Shown here: one piece after another, positions 6,412-13,330 of the stretch | How the letters are laid out: each line of letters opens with the position of its first letter | Numbering within the stretch: position 1 is the stretch's first letter | Assembly: GCA_016296635.1 (NCBI GenBank) | Contig: JAEDIZ010000031.1 | Coordinates: 1 to 20,801, forward strand | Length of the DNA stretch: 20,801 bases | Direction: 5' to 3' | Source: Oscillospiraceae bacterium | Lineage (GTDB): Bacteria; Bacillota; Clostridia; Oscillospirales; Oscillospiraceae | The notes under the pieces: model-generated | Database searches by the model: none | Seen by the model: only the letters and a program-made list of their open reading frames with translations | Told to the model about the DNA's origin: nothing | Position numbers and translations under genes: made by a program

Positions 6412-8247
6412 ATGGAAAAGGAACAGGAAATTCAGCTTGCAAAAATAATTGCCGGAGCTGCGCTGCTGGTGGCTGCGTGGCTTCTGCCGACAAGCGGCAT
6501 CGTCCGGCTGCTGACATTTTTGGTGCCCTATCTGATTGTCGGCGGCGGTGTGCTTTTGGAGGCAGGAGAGAACATCCTGCACGGAGAGGTTTTTGACGAA
6601 GATTTTCTGATGGCGATTGCCACCATCAGCGCGTTTGCCATCGGTGAGTATCCGGAAGCCGTTTTCGTTATGCTGTTTTTCCAGGTGGGAGAGCTGTTCG
6701 AGGATATGGCGGAGGATCGTACCAGAGAATCCATTGAGAAGCTCATGGATATCCGCCCGGATTATGCGAATCTGGAGAAAAACGGTGAGGTGCGGCAGGT
6801 CGAGCCGCAGACGGTGGAAGCCGGCAGCGTGATCGTGGTAAAGCCGGGCGAGAAGATTCCCATCGACGGCGTGATTGTGGAGGGCAGCTCCAGCCTTGAT
6901 ACCATGGCGCTGACCGGCGAGGCGCTGCCGCAGGATGTGACAGCGGGGGACGAAGTAATTTCCGGCTGCGTCAATCAGTCAGGTGTACTTCGTATTCGCA
7001 CCACAAAGAGCTTCGGAGAGTCCACCGTGTCGAAAATTCTTGAACTGGTGGAAAATTCCGCAGAAAACAAATCCAAAAGTGAACGGTTCATCACGAAATT
7101 CGCAAAGGTCTATACGCCCATGGTGGTGATCTGTGCGTTACTGCTTGCGGTGATCCCGCCGCTTTTTGACAAACATTGGGCGGACTGGATCCGCATTGCG
7201 CTGATCTTCCTGGTCATCTCATGCCCGTGCGCACTGGTTGTTTCCGTGCCGCTGGCATTCTTCGGCGGCATCGGCGGCGCATCCACCTGCGGCATTCTGA
7301 TCAAGGGCGGCAACATTTTGGATGATCTGACGGAAGTAAAGACGGTCGTATTTGATAAGACCGGTACGCTGACAAAGGGCAGCTTTTCCGTCACGGCAAT
7401 TCATGCAGAGAAAATAAGTGAGCAGGCGCTTTTGGAGCTTGCGGCAAGGGCGGAGCAATATTCCACGCACCCTGTGGCGAAAGCAATCTGCAGAGCCTGC
7501 AAACTGACACCGGATGCAGCCGATGCGGAAAATGTGCAGGAGCTGGCAGGTCACGGCGTCAGCGCACAGATTGACGGCAGAACGGTGCTGGCGGGCAATG
7601 AACGCCTGCTCCGGCAGAACGGGATCGAGGTTCCGGCATGCACTTGCGTCGGCACGGTTGTGCATCTGGCGGAGGACGGAAACTATCTTGGTTATATCGT
7701 TGTGGGCGATGAGGTGAAGGCTGACGCGGCGGAAGCCATCCGGGAACTGAAAAAGCGCGGCGTAGAGAAGACTATCATGCTGACGGGCGACCGAAAGGAG
7801 AATGCAGATGCGGTTGCGGCACTTCTCGGCATTGATGAATACCATGCAGAGCTGCTGCCGTCAGATAAGGTCACGCACGTGGAAAGGCTGCTGCAGGAAA
7901 ACAGCGGGAAGCTGCTGTTCGTAGGTGACGGTGTGAACGATGCACCGGTGCTGGCAAGAGCGGATATCGGCGCGGCCATGGGCGCGCTCGGTTCCGATGC
8001 GGCGGTGGCTGCGGCGGATGTGGTGCTGATGGACGATCAGCCCGGCAAGCTGGCGAAGGCCGTGCAGATCGCGGCAAGAATCCGGTCGATCGCCCGGCAG
8101 AATATTGCATTTGCGATTGCTGTAAAAGTTGCGATGCTGATCCTCGGCGCGTTGGGATTTGCCGCCATGTGGCAGGCAGTATTTGCAGACGTCGGCGTGA
8201 TGGTGCTGGCAGTTCTGAACTCTGTCAGAGCCATGAAGGTAAAGTAA
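6412..8247 (+). CDS. Zn/Cd/Pb-type P1B-ATPase metal efflux pump (CadA/ZntA-like)
   Basis: A 611-residue heavy-metal-exporting P-type ATPase in the cytoplasmic membrane. It has an N-terminal membrane block, actuator domain with TGEA (168-171), the metal-binding CPC in a membrane helix (271-273), the phosphorylated D315 in DKTGT, the HP dipeptide of the nucleotide domain (H353-P354), and GDGVND (505-510). The last two helices carry the K (QNIAFAIAVKVAML) and DVG (FADVGVM) signatures of the P1B-2 subgroup, which moves Zn, Cd and Pb rather than Cu. Unlike many CadA/ZntA proteins there is no N-terminal CxxC HMA domain; residues 1-20 go straight into the first helix. Cotranscribed with the upstream ArsR-type sensor (five-base gap, ribosome site GGAGGAG in the end of that gene). 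Metal choice is inferred from motifs and neighbour. Confidence 0.96.
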   Translation: MEKEQEIQLAKIIAGAALLVAAWLLPTSGIVRLLTFLVPYLIVGGGVLLEAGENILHGEVFDEDFLMAIATISAFAIGEYPEAVFVMLFFQVGELFEDMAEDRTRESIEKLMDIRPDYANLEKNGEVRQVEPQTVEAGSVIVVKPGEKIPIDGVIVEGSSSLDTMALTGEALPQDVTAGDEVISGCVNQSGVLRIRTTKSFGESTVSKILELVENSAENKSKSERFITKFAKVYTPMVVICALLLAVIPPLFDKHWADWIRIALIFLVISCPCALVVSVPLAFFGGIGGASTCGILIKGGNILDDLTEVKTVVFDKTGTLTKGSFSVTAIHAEKISEQALLELAARAEQYSTHPVAKAICRACKLTPDAADAENVQELAGHGVSAQIDGRTVLAGNERLLRQNGIEVPACTCVGTVVHLAEDGNYLGYIVVGDEVKADAAEAIRELKKRGVEKTIMLTGDRKENADAVAALLGIDEYHAELLPSDKVTHVERLLQENSGKLLFVGDGVNDAPVLARADIGAAMGALGSDAAVAAADVVLMDDQPGKLAKAVQIAARIRSIARQNIAFAIAVKVAMLILGALGFAAMWQAVFADVGVMVLAVLNSVRAMKVK

Positions 8248-8327
8248 ACAGAGAATCGGTTTTGTAAAGTGAGTGTTTCCCTGCATCTCCGGATTGCCCC
8301 GCGCAGAGTAATTCCAGGCGGAGGAAC

Positions 8328-8431
8328 CCTCGCCACCCTGACATCGGTCGCCGCGTACTGACGATCTGCATTGGTGACTTCATGCGAAAAACCTGCACCT
8401 GCACGTTTGCTGAAGTCAGCACGTGGCGAGG
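8328..8431. repeat. Nested inverted-repeat structure
   Basis: The outer arms CCTCGCCAC (8328-8336) and GTGGCGAGG (8423-8431) are perfect 9-base complements, and inside them TGACTTCA (8375-8382) and TGAAGTCA (8411-8418) are perfect 8-base complements. The inner loop holds the direct repeat CTGCAC-CTGCAC. It may be a degenerate mobile repeat or a structured RNA; no known family was recognised. Confidence 0.45.
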
Positions 8432-8453
8432 TACAGGTATGTAGAAGGCTGAT

Positions 8454-8486
8454 AAAAGCAGCTTTTTCCTGCTTTTCTCTGCTTTG
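8454..8486 (+). terminator. Possible terminator-like hairpins after the pump gene
   Basis: AAAAGCAG (8454-8461) and CTGCTTTT (8469-8476) pair around a C-TTTTT-C loop, and an overlapping alternative pairs CTTTTC..TGC with GCAGAAAAG further right. There is no classical uridine tail, so this is weak. Confidence 0.25.
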
Positions 8487-8540
8487 GCAGAAAAGTAGGC
8501 TGCCGGAGGCATACTGCAATAGCGATAAGTGAAAGAGAAC

Positions 8541-8584
8541 GGATTGCCACGCCGGTGATGTCGATCACTGGCTCGCAATGACAG
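8541..8584. repeat. Dispersed palindromic element, copy A
   Basis: GGATTGCCACGCCGGTGAT, a short loop and ATCACTGGCTCGCAATGACA form an imperfect hairpin. The end GCAATGACA is the complement of the TGTCATTGC half-site that also bounds the element at 10588-10635 and occurs alone at 3134-3142. Confidence 0.5.
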
Positions 8585-8601
8585 GCAGGGTGGTTTTTAT
8601 T

Positions 8602-8648
8602 AAAAAAAGGGGCTGCTGCAAATGAGCATTTTGCAGCAGCCCCTTTTG
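8602..8648. terminator. Strong bidirectional terminator
   Basis: A perfect 14-base stem (GGGGCTGCTGCAAA, 8609-8622, with 8630-8643) is flanked by seven A on the left and four T on the right. It ends the minus-strand anti-sigma gene, whose stop codon is at 8651-8653, and could also stop transcripts coming from the pump side. Confidence 0.85.
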
Positions 8649-8650
8649 CC

Positions 8651-9859
8651 TTATTCTGCAAGTGCGTTCAGTTGCCGGAATACCCATTCCGGCTCCACGC
8701 CTTTTGCGTGGACGCTGACGAGAATATCACCGTATTTGACGCTGAATGCCATATACCAGCCGCCGTTGTCGCTGCGCTCACTTCTGCGATAAGCACGTGC
8801 CATTACTACATCCGGAGTCAGTTCCTGCGCCTCAAAAATCGGGTCGCTGACGATTTCATAAAGTTCCTGCGGAACGGAATCCGCGCGGGGAACGGGGTAG
8901 AGAGAAAGATCATAGTTTTCGGTTTCGTCTACGCCGGTCAGTCGGGCACGGTCTGCTTCCCTGAAGAAGGAGATTTTCCAGTCCACCTCGGCAGAGTCAT
9001 TGCACCAGATTGCAAAAAGACTTTCATTTTTCGGCTCGGAATAACGAAGAATCTCTTCCTCATCCAGTCCTGCCGGAAGCTCCCGAGGCAGATATGCGCC
9101 GAATGCTGCATCCCTTCGTGCTTCCTGCAGATACATAGGGGTGGGGAGATATTCCGGCTGCACTTCCGTTTCAATGGAGCTTTGAAAACCGGTGACTTCG
9201 GAAGCGGAGGCAGCTTCATCCCTGAAAACCTCGCTGTAGAAGAACAGCATATAGCCGTAATCCTCATTGGCGGCAAATTCAACAAGCTGTGATTCCTGCA
9301 GAAGCATGGAAAAATGTGCGAAAACCGTGCCGTTTTCATCTCCGCTTTTGTAGAACACGGGATAGCCTGCCTCGTTCAGACGCTCCATCTCGCGCATGAC
9401 TTCCGGGGTATTGCTTTCAAGCTGAAATTCGTTCTGGAAAAGAAACACAACCACACGGTAGCGGACGGAGGAACCGTATGCTGCCAGTGCATTGGAGAGC
9501 GGGACGGAATAATAGACGGTTCCATTTTGCGGCGCTGCGTAGCAGGGCTCGCTTTGCGGCTCATCGGGATCCGGTGTAAACATGGAAAGAATGGGCGAGT
9601 CATCGCGTTCGGGCGCTTCCTCTTCATAAATGCCGTTATACGGAATAACGGCGGGTGTGCCGTCTTCCTGCATGGGCGCTTCCGCATACTTCGCAATTCC
9701 CGGCAGCGCCGGTTTCCTTTCACGGCTGCGGACGGCAAGCGCGCCGAAAATGATAAGGCAGCAGCAGGCTGCCAGTGCGCCCCATTTAATCCAGCCGGGA
9801 TGCTTTTTTGCAGAAGCGCTGTCCGCCGCCTCCACGAAAGCGGCGTCAACCAACTCCAT
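8651..9859 (-). CDS. Membrane-anchored anti-sigma-type partner of the ECF sigma factor, frame broken near its start
   Basis: The open frame gives 402 residues: a short cytosolic N-terminus (MELVDAAFVEAADSA), one membrane helix (about residues 24-43, WGALAACCCLIIFGALAV), and a large extracytoplasmic part with no recognised domain. This layout and the position directly after an ECF sigma gene fit the clostridial anti-sigma/sigma-sensor class. The annotated ATG at 9859 has no ribosome site. The natural start is the ATG at 9882-9884, which follows AAGGAGGG and overlaps the sigma stop (ATGA); it reads MNGNELLEN and then runs out of frame at a four-A tract (9859-9862), reaching a stop at once. A one-base frame change there would join MNGNELLE to MELVDAAF. 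So the gene is either broken, slippery or mis-sequenced at that point. The rest of the frame is open to a TAA followed by a strong terminator. Confidence 0.7.
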   Translation of the reverse strand: MELVDAAFVEAADSASAKKHPGWIKWGALAACCCLIIFGALAVRSRERKPALPGIAKYAEAPMQEDGTPAVIPYNGIYEEEAPERDDSPILSMFTPDPDEPQSEPCYAAPQNGTVYYSVPLSNALAAYGSSVRYRVVVFLFQNEFQLESNTPEVMREMERLNEAGYPVFYKSGDENGTVFAHFSMLLQESQLVEFAANEDYGYMLFFYSEVFRDEAASASEVTGFQSSIETEVQPEYLPTPMYLQEARRDAAFGAYLPRELPAGLDEEEILRYSEPKNESLFAIWCNDSAEVDWKISFFREADRARLTGVDETENYDLSLYPVPRADSVPQELYEIVSDPIFEAQELTPDVVMARAYRRSERSDNGGWYMAFSVKYGDILVSVHAKGVEPEWVFRQLNALAE

Positions 9860-9880
9860 TTTCTAAAAGTTCATTACCGT

Positions 9881-10440
9881 TCATAGCGTGTAACCCTCCT
9901 TTTCAAGCATTTGCCGGAGCTGCGCGCGACAGCGGAAAAGCGTAGTCTTTACGCTGCTTTCTGACAGTCCAAAGTGCTTGGAGATGTCCGCGACGGAATC
10001 AAGAAACCAGTGCCGGCGCAGAAATACATTCCGCTTTTTTCCGGCAGCGAGGAAAGAAAGGCATTGAGTATGTCGCGCAGGTCCTCGTCCGTCATACGGC
10101 AGGCGGCATCGTCCGGCGCGGCTATGCAGGCTTCCAGTTCATCGCTCAGCTCGCAGAGAAATGCGCTCCGTTTGAGCCGGCCGCGGCTGCGGCAGGCGTT
10201 CAGAGAAAGATGCCGCGTGATCCGGGCAAGAAATGCGTAGAGATAGGTCTTCGGCTCGTGGGGCGGAATGGCATTCCACGCCTGCAGATAGGTGTCATTT
10301 TCGCATTCTTCGACGGTCGCATGATCGCAGACGATCCCGTAGGAAAGCTTACGCAGGCGGCTGCCGTACTTTTCTGCGCTCTGCCGGACGGCATCTTCGT
10401 TCCGACACAGATATAATTCTACAATGCTGCTGTCATCCAA
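9881..10440 (-). pseudogene. ECF-type RNA polymerase sigma factor with a frameshift before region 4
   Basis: Starts at a TTG (10438-10440) nine bases after AAAGGAG. The first 134 or so codons encode sigma region 2 (SRLRKLSYGIV, then VEECENDTYLQAWNAIPP, YLYAFLARITRHLSLNACRSRGRLKR), typical of clostridial ECF factors. At a run of six A (10035-10040) the frame is lost and the frame in use ends at 9949 with an unrelated tail. In the -1 frame the sequence continues as a normal region 4: HWFLDSVADISKHFGLSESSVKTTLFRCRAQLRQMLEKEGYTL, ending at a TGA (9881-9883) that overlaps the next ATG. Seven A instead of six, a -1 ribosomal slip or transcript slippage would restore about 186 residues. Without it the protein lacks the -35-binding helix and should not recognise promoters. 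Confidence 0.8.
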
Positions 10441-10474
10441 GGCGTTCAGCTCCTTTCTTCCTTTTTGAAAGGCC

Positions 10475-10513
10475 TTCACCCATATAAGCACCGGATGAAT
10501 GGCAGAGGTTACA
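10475..10513 (-). promoter_or_regulatory. Candidate ECF-type autoregulatory promoter
   Basis: On the minus strand TGTAACC (10507-10513), which contains the AAC -35 core used by many ECF sigma factors, lies about 70 bases before the sigma start, with CATCCGG and TTATAT in the -10 zone (around 10480-10497). Positive self-regulation is common in this class; the exact -10 is uncertain. Confidence 0.35.
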
Positions 10514-10587
10514 TGTTCAAAAAAAAAACAGCACATTTTTTTCTGAAAGACAAAAAGGCGATTTCATGCGCGGCAAAGATTCAAATC

Positions 10588-10635
10588 TGTCATTGCGCGC
10601 CGGCACAGCGTGGGTGCGGCGACTGCGCAATGACA
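10588..10635. repeat. Dispersed palindromic element, copy B
   Basis: Perfect 11-base arms TGTCATTGCGC (10588-10598) and GCGCAATGACA (10625-10635) with further pairing GCCG / CGGC inside. It shares the TGTCATTGC half-site with the element at 8541-8584 and the solitary copy at 3134-3142, so it belongs to a repeated intergenic family. Confidence 0.6.
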
Positions 10636-10649
10636 ACGTGGGATGGCTA

Positions 10650-10678
10650 TTGACAAAGCGCGTTCTTTGCAGTAAGTT
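10650..10678 (+). promoter_or_regulatory. Candidate promoter of the AbrB-led operon
   Basis: A perfect TTGACA (10650-10655) is followed after 17 bases by TAAGTT (10673-10678), a weak -10. It lies 50 bases before the TTG start of the AbrB-type gene and directly beside the palindromic element. Confidence 0.4.
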
Positions 10679-10727
10679 ATACAAGTATGAAAATTTCTGA
10701 TTCTGGACAGAGGGGAGTGCTGGCAGT

Positions 10728-10967
10728 TTGACGGGCGGAAAACATATTCTCGGCAAGCCGAAACGGCATATTTTCGGCACCGCCAAGGTGGGCGAAAAGG
10801 GACAGATCGTGATTCCCAAGGACGCAAGGCAGCTTTTCGGCATTGAGCCGGGCGACACGCTGCTGATTTTAGGCGACGAGAATACCGGCATTATCGTGAC
10901 GAAGCCGGATGTGCTGCAGGATGCAGCGAAGAAGATATTTGAGGAAATGGAGAAAAGCGAAAAATGA
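10728..10967 (+). CDS. AbrB/SpoVT-type transcriptional regulator or antitoxin-like DNA-binding protein
   Basis: A 79-residue protein with one SpoVT/AbrB swapped-hairpin domain: KVGEKGQIVIPKDARQLFGIEPGDTLLILGDENTGIIV (about residues 20-58), followed by a short helical tail. Such proteins bind DNA as dimers or tetramers. The start is a TTG ten bases after AGGGGAG; no better in-frame start exists. Its stop overlaps the ATG of the YnbB-like gene (ATGA), so the two are coupled and it probably regulates its own operon. AbrB domains also serve as antitoxins, but the next gene is an enzyme-like protein, not a toxin. Confidence 0.9.
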   Translation: MTGGKHILGKPKRHIFGTAKVGEKGQIVIPKDARQLFGIEPGDTLLILGDENTGIIVTKPDVLQDAAKKIFEEMEKSEK

Positions 10968-12250
10968 AAGAGTTGGAGCAAATGTATGAAAGCCTTGGCA
11001 TCAAGCGCGAGGTTTATGAATACGGGGAAATGATTCTTTCCGGTCTCAAAGACCGTTTTGCAGCCATCGATCAGATGGCGGAATATAATCAGGCAAAGGT
11101 CCTTCACGCTATGCAGGAAAACCGTGTAGACGCTACCTGCTTTGCAGCGACCACTGGCTACGGCTACGACGATCTCGGCCGCGACAAGCTGGAAAAGGTC
11201 TATGCGGCGACCTTCCATACGGAAGCGGCGTTGGTGCGCCCGCAGATCACCTGCGGCACCCACGCTTTGGCGGTGGCGCTTTCTGCAAATCTTCTGCCGG
11301 GAGATGAACTGCTTTCTCCCAACGGTGCGCCCTATGACACGCTGGAGGAGGTCATCGGCATCCGCGAGAGCAAATGCTCGCTGAAGGAATACGGCGTCAG
11401 CTATAAGCAGGTCGATCTTCTGCCGGACGGGAGCTTTGATTTTGCCGGCATCGAAAAGGCCATCGGCCCGAAAACAAAGCTCGTTACCATTCAGCGCTCC
11501 AAGGGCTACGCCACAAGACCGTCTTTTTCCGTCGCACAGATCGGCGAAGTGATTGCGCTCTGCAAGCGCGTGAAGCCGGACATCATCTGCATGGTGGACA
11601 ACTGCTACGGCGAATTTGTGGAAACCATCGAGCCCTCCGATGTGGGCGCGGACATGATCGTCGGCAGCCTCATCAAGAATCCCGGCGGCGGACTGGCACC
11701 CATCGGCGGCTACATCTGCGGCAAAGCTTCCTGTGTGGAGCGCTGTGCATACCGTCTTTCCGCGCCGGGACTGGGACAGGAGGTCGGAGCGAACCTTGGT
11801 CTGCTGCCGAGCCTCTATCAGGGCTTCTTCCTTGCGCCGAATGTGGTATCCGGTGCGCTCAAGGGCGCGATTTTTGCAGCAAATATCTATGAAAGACTTG
11901 GCTTCAAGGTCATTCCGAACGGTTCGGAGGAACGACATGACATCATTCAGGCGGTGGAACTGGGCAGTGCGGAGCGGATGCTGGCCTTCTGCAAGGGCAT
12001 TCAGGCTGCCGCACCCGTGGACAGCTATGTGACGCCCGTTCCCTGGGCGATGCCGGGCTATGATGCTGATGTTGTCATGGCTGCGGGCGCCTTTGTGCAG
12101 GGCTCTTCCATCGAGCTTTCCGCCGACGGCCCCATCCGTGAGCCCTATGCAGTTTACTTCCAGGGCGGTCTGACATGGTATCATGCGAAGCTCGGTATTC
12201 TCATGTCCCTGCAAAAGCTTGTGGATGCGGGTCTGACGGAACTGAAATAA
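10964..12250 (+). CDS. YnbB / methionine gamma-lyase family PLP protein (aluminium-resistance family)
   Basis: A 428-residue fold-type I PLP protein of the Cys/Met-metabolism superfamily, belonging to the group named after YnbB and often labelled methionine gamma-lyase or aluminium resistance protein. Family marks are FAATTGYGYDDLGRDKLE (60-77), VRPQITCGTHALAVAL, MVDNCYGEFVE (210-220, D212 for the pyridine nitrogen) and SLIKNPGGGLAPIGGY, where K238 is the probable PLP-binding lysine. The length is normal. The true reaction of this group is not well established, so the lyase name should be read with care. The gene overlaps the AbrB-type gene by four bases and is followed after 14 bases by an EamA transporter, suggesting export or import of its substrate or product. 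Confidence 0.92.
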   Translation: MKELEQMYESLGIKREVYEYGEMILSGLKDRFAAIDQMAEYNQAKVLHAMQENRVDATCFAATTGYGYDDLGRDKLEKVYAATFHTEAALVRPQITCGTHALAVALSANLLPGDELLSPNGAPYDTLEEVIGIRESKCSLKEYGVSYKQVDLLPDGSFDFAGIEKAIGPKTKLVTIQRSKGYATRPSFSVAQIGEVIALCKRVKPDIICMVDNCYGEFVETIEPSDVGADMIVGSLIKNPGGGLAPIGGYICGKASCVERCAYRLSAPGLGQEVGANLGLLPSLYQGFFLAPNVVSGALKGAIFAANIYERLGFKVIPNGSEERHDIIQAVELGSAERMLAFCKGIQAAAPVDSYVTPVPWAMPGYDADVVMAAGAFVQGSSIELSADGPIREPYAVYFQGGLTWYHAKLGILMSLQKLVDAGLTELK

Positions 12251-12264
12251 AAGGAGACAGAAAT

Positions 12265-13170
12265 ATGTGGTTTTGGCTGTCAATCGCGGCGCTTCTCTGC
12301 TGGAGCGGTTCCGACTTGTTTTCCAAGATCGGCTGCCGGGATGCAAGGGATAAATATGCGCCCCTGAAAATGGTGATCGCCGTGGGCGTTGTGATGGGCC
12401 TGCATGCGTCATTCGAGATCTTTGTGAACGGTGTCGAGATCTCATGGTACGTGATCTGGACATATCTGCCGGTATCGCTTCTCTATATCGGCTCCATGCT
12501 GCTGGGCTATATCGGACTGCGGTACATTGAGCTTTCCATTTCCTCTCCCATCTGTAACTCATCCGGCGCTTTGGTGGCGATTCTGGCGCTTCTGACGGGC
12601 GATGCGGAGCATTCTGCAGCTATGCTGATGGCGGTGGCATTGGTCTGTGTGGGTGTCATCGGACTCGGCGTGGTGGAAGCGAGAGAGGATGACGAACTGC
12701 GCGCAGCAAGGCAGGAGATATCCAACTATAAATACGCAAAATCCTGGCTGGCGCTGGCACTGCCGGTGGCCTACTGTTTACTGGATGCGGCCGGCACCTT
12801 CGCGGACAGCCTGGTTCTGGAAGTGCTGGATGAGGATGCGGCAAACTGCGCCTATGAATTGACCTTCCTGTTTGCAGCTGTTGTCTGCATCATCTATGTG
12901 TTTATCATCAAAAAGGATAAGCCTACGGTCAAGGCAGAAACCCCAAAGTATATCGGTGCTGTCTTCGAAACGATCGGCCAGTTTGCCTACATCTATGCCA
13001 TTGCAGACTCCGAGCATCTTGCCATGTCCGCACCCATCATTTCCGCCTACTGCGCGGCATCGGTTCTCTGGAGCAGGATTTTCCTGAAGGAAAAGCTTTC
13101 CCGGAAACACTATGCAATGCTCCTGCTTGTGCTGATCGGCATTGTCATTCTCGGCATTTTGGATATTTGA
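12265..13170 (+). CDS. EamA/DMT-superfamily transporter
   Basis: A 301-residue hydrophobic protein with about ten predicted membrane helices in two EamA repeats separated by a charged loop (EAREDDELRAARQEISNYKYAKS, about residues 135-157). Both repeats end in the usual short final helices; the last half includes SAPIISAYCAASVLWSRIFLKEKLSRKHYAMLLLV, the typical DMT pattern before the final helix. Substrate is not evident; relatives move metabolites, amino acids or drugs. The ATG at 12265 follows AAGGAG by eight bases; upstream in-frame codons overlap the previous gene and were rejected. It is the last gene of the AbrB-YnbB-EamA operon and is followed by a strong terminator. Confidence 0.9.
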   Translation: MWFWLSIAALLCWSGSDLFSKIGCRDARDKYAPLKMVIAVGVVMGLHASFEIFVNGVEISWYVIWTYLPVSLLYIGSMLLGYIGLRYIELSISSPICNSSGALVAILALLTGDAEHSAAMLMAVALVCVGVIGLGVVEAREDDELRAARQEISNYKYAKSWLALALPVAYCLLDAAGTFADSLVLEVLDEDAANCAYELTFLFAAVVCIIYVFIIKKDKPTVKAETPKYIGAVFETIGQFAYIYAIADSEHLAMSAPIISAYCAASVLWSRIFLKEKLSRKHYAMLLLVLIGIVILGILDI

Positions 13171-13194
13171 GCAACAAAATTGTGCAAATCCGAC

Positions 13195-13227
13195 AAAGAA
13201 CCCCGGCAATCGCCGGGCTTCTTTTTT
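13195..13227 (+). terminator. Rho-independent terminator after the EamA gene
   Basis: CCCGGC (13202-13207), loop AATC and GCCGGG (13212-13217) form a GC stem extended by AAAGAA / TTCTTT, ending in a TTCTTTTTT run. Confidence 0.85.
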
Positions 13228-13240
13228 GCAAAATTGCTTC

Positions 13241-13269
13241 TTTACATTATCAGTTTAGCATGGTAAACT
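13241..13269 (+). promoter_or_regulatory. Promoter of the first ABC importer operon with overlapping 18-base operator-like palindrome
   Basis: TTTACA (13241-13246), a 17-base spacer and TAAACT (13264-13269) form the promoter. The palindrome AGTTTAGCATGGTAAACT (13252-13269) covers the spacer and the whole -10 and matches its own complement at eight of nine pairs. Such a position would let a dimeric repressor block polymerase. The regulator is unknown. A small GC hairpin (about 13289-13307) follows in the leader. Confidence 0.6.
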
Positions 13270-13330
13270 AATACTACAATAAATGATCGGGCGGTAGCCC
13301 ACCGATTGAAAAATTTGGAGGAAAAAGAAA

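Larger units (their letters stand above)
8248..8601. other. Non-coding, repeat-rich stretch
   Basis: No credible gene was seen here. The segment carries nested inverted repeats (8328-8431), a run of short hairpins around 8454-8490 that may serve to end transcription of the pump gene, and a dispersed palindrome (8541-8584). See those entries. Confidence 0.6.
10441..10727. other. Divergent intergenic region between sigma and AbrB genes
   Basis: About 290 bases hold the candidate sigma promoter (10475-10513), the dispersed palindrome (10588-10635) and the candidate AbrB promoter (10650-10678). No gene was seen. Confidence 0.5.

Noticed and set aside
10517..12562. A 681-codon open frame on the minus strand
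   Set aside because: It lies antisense to the AbrB, YnbB-like and EamA genes, which have clear motifs and ribosome sites; its translation shows no family pattern and is a frame shadow.
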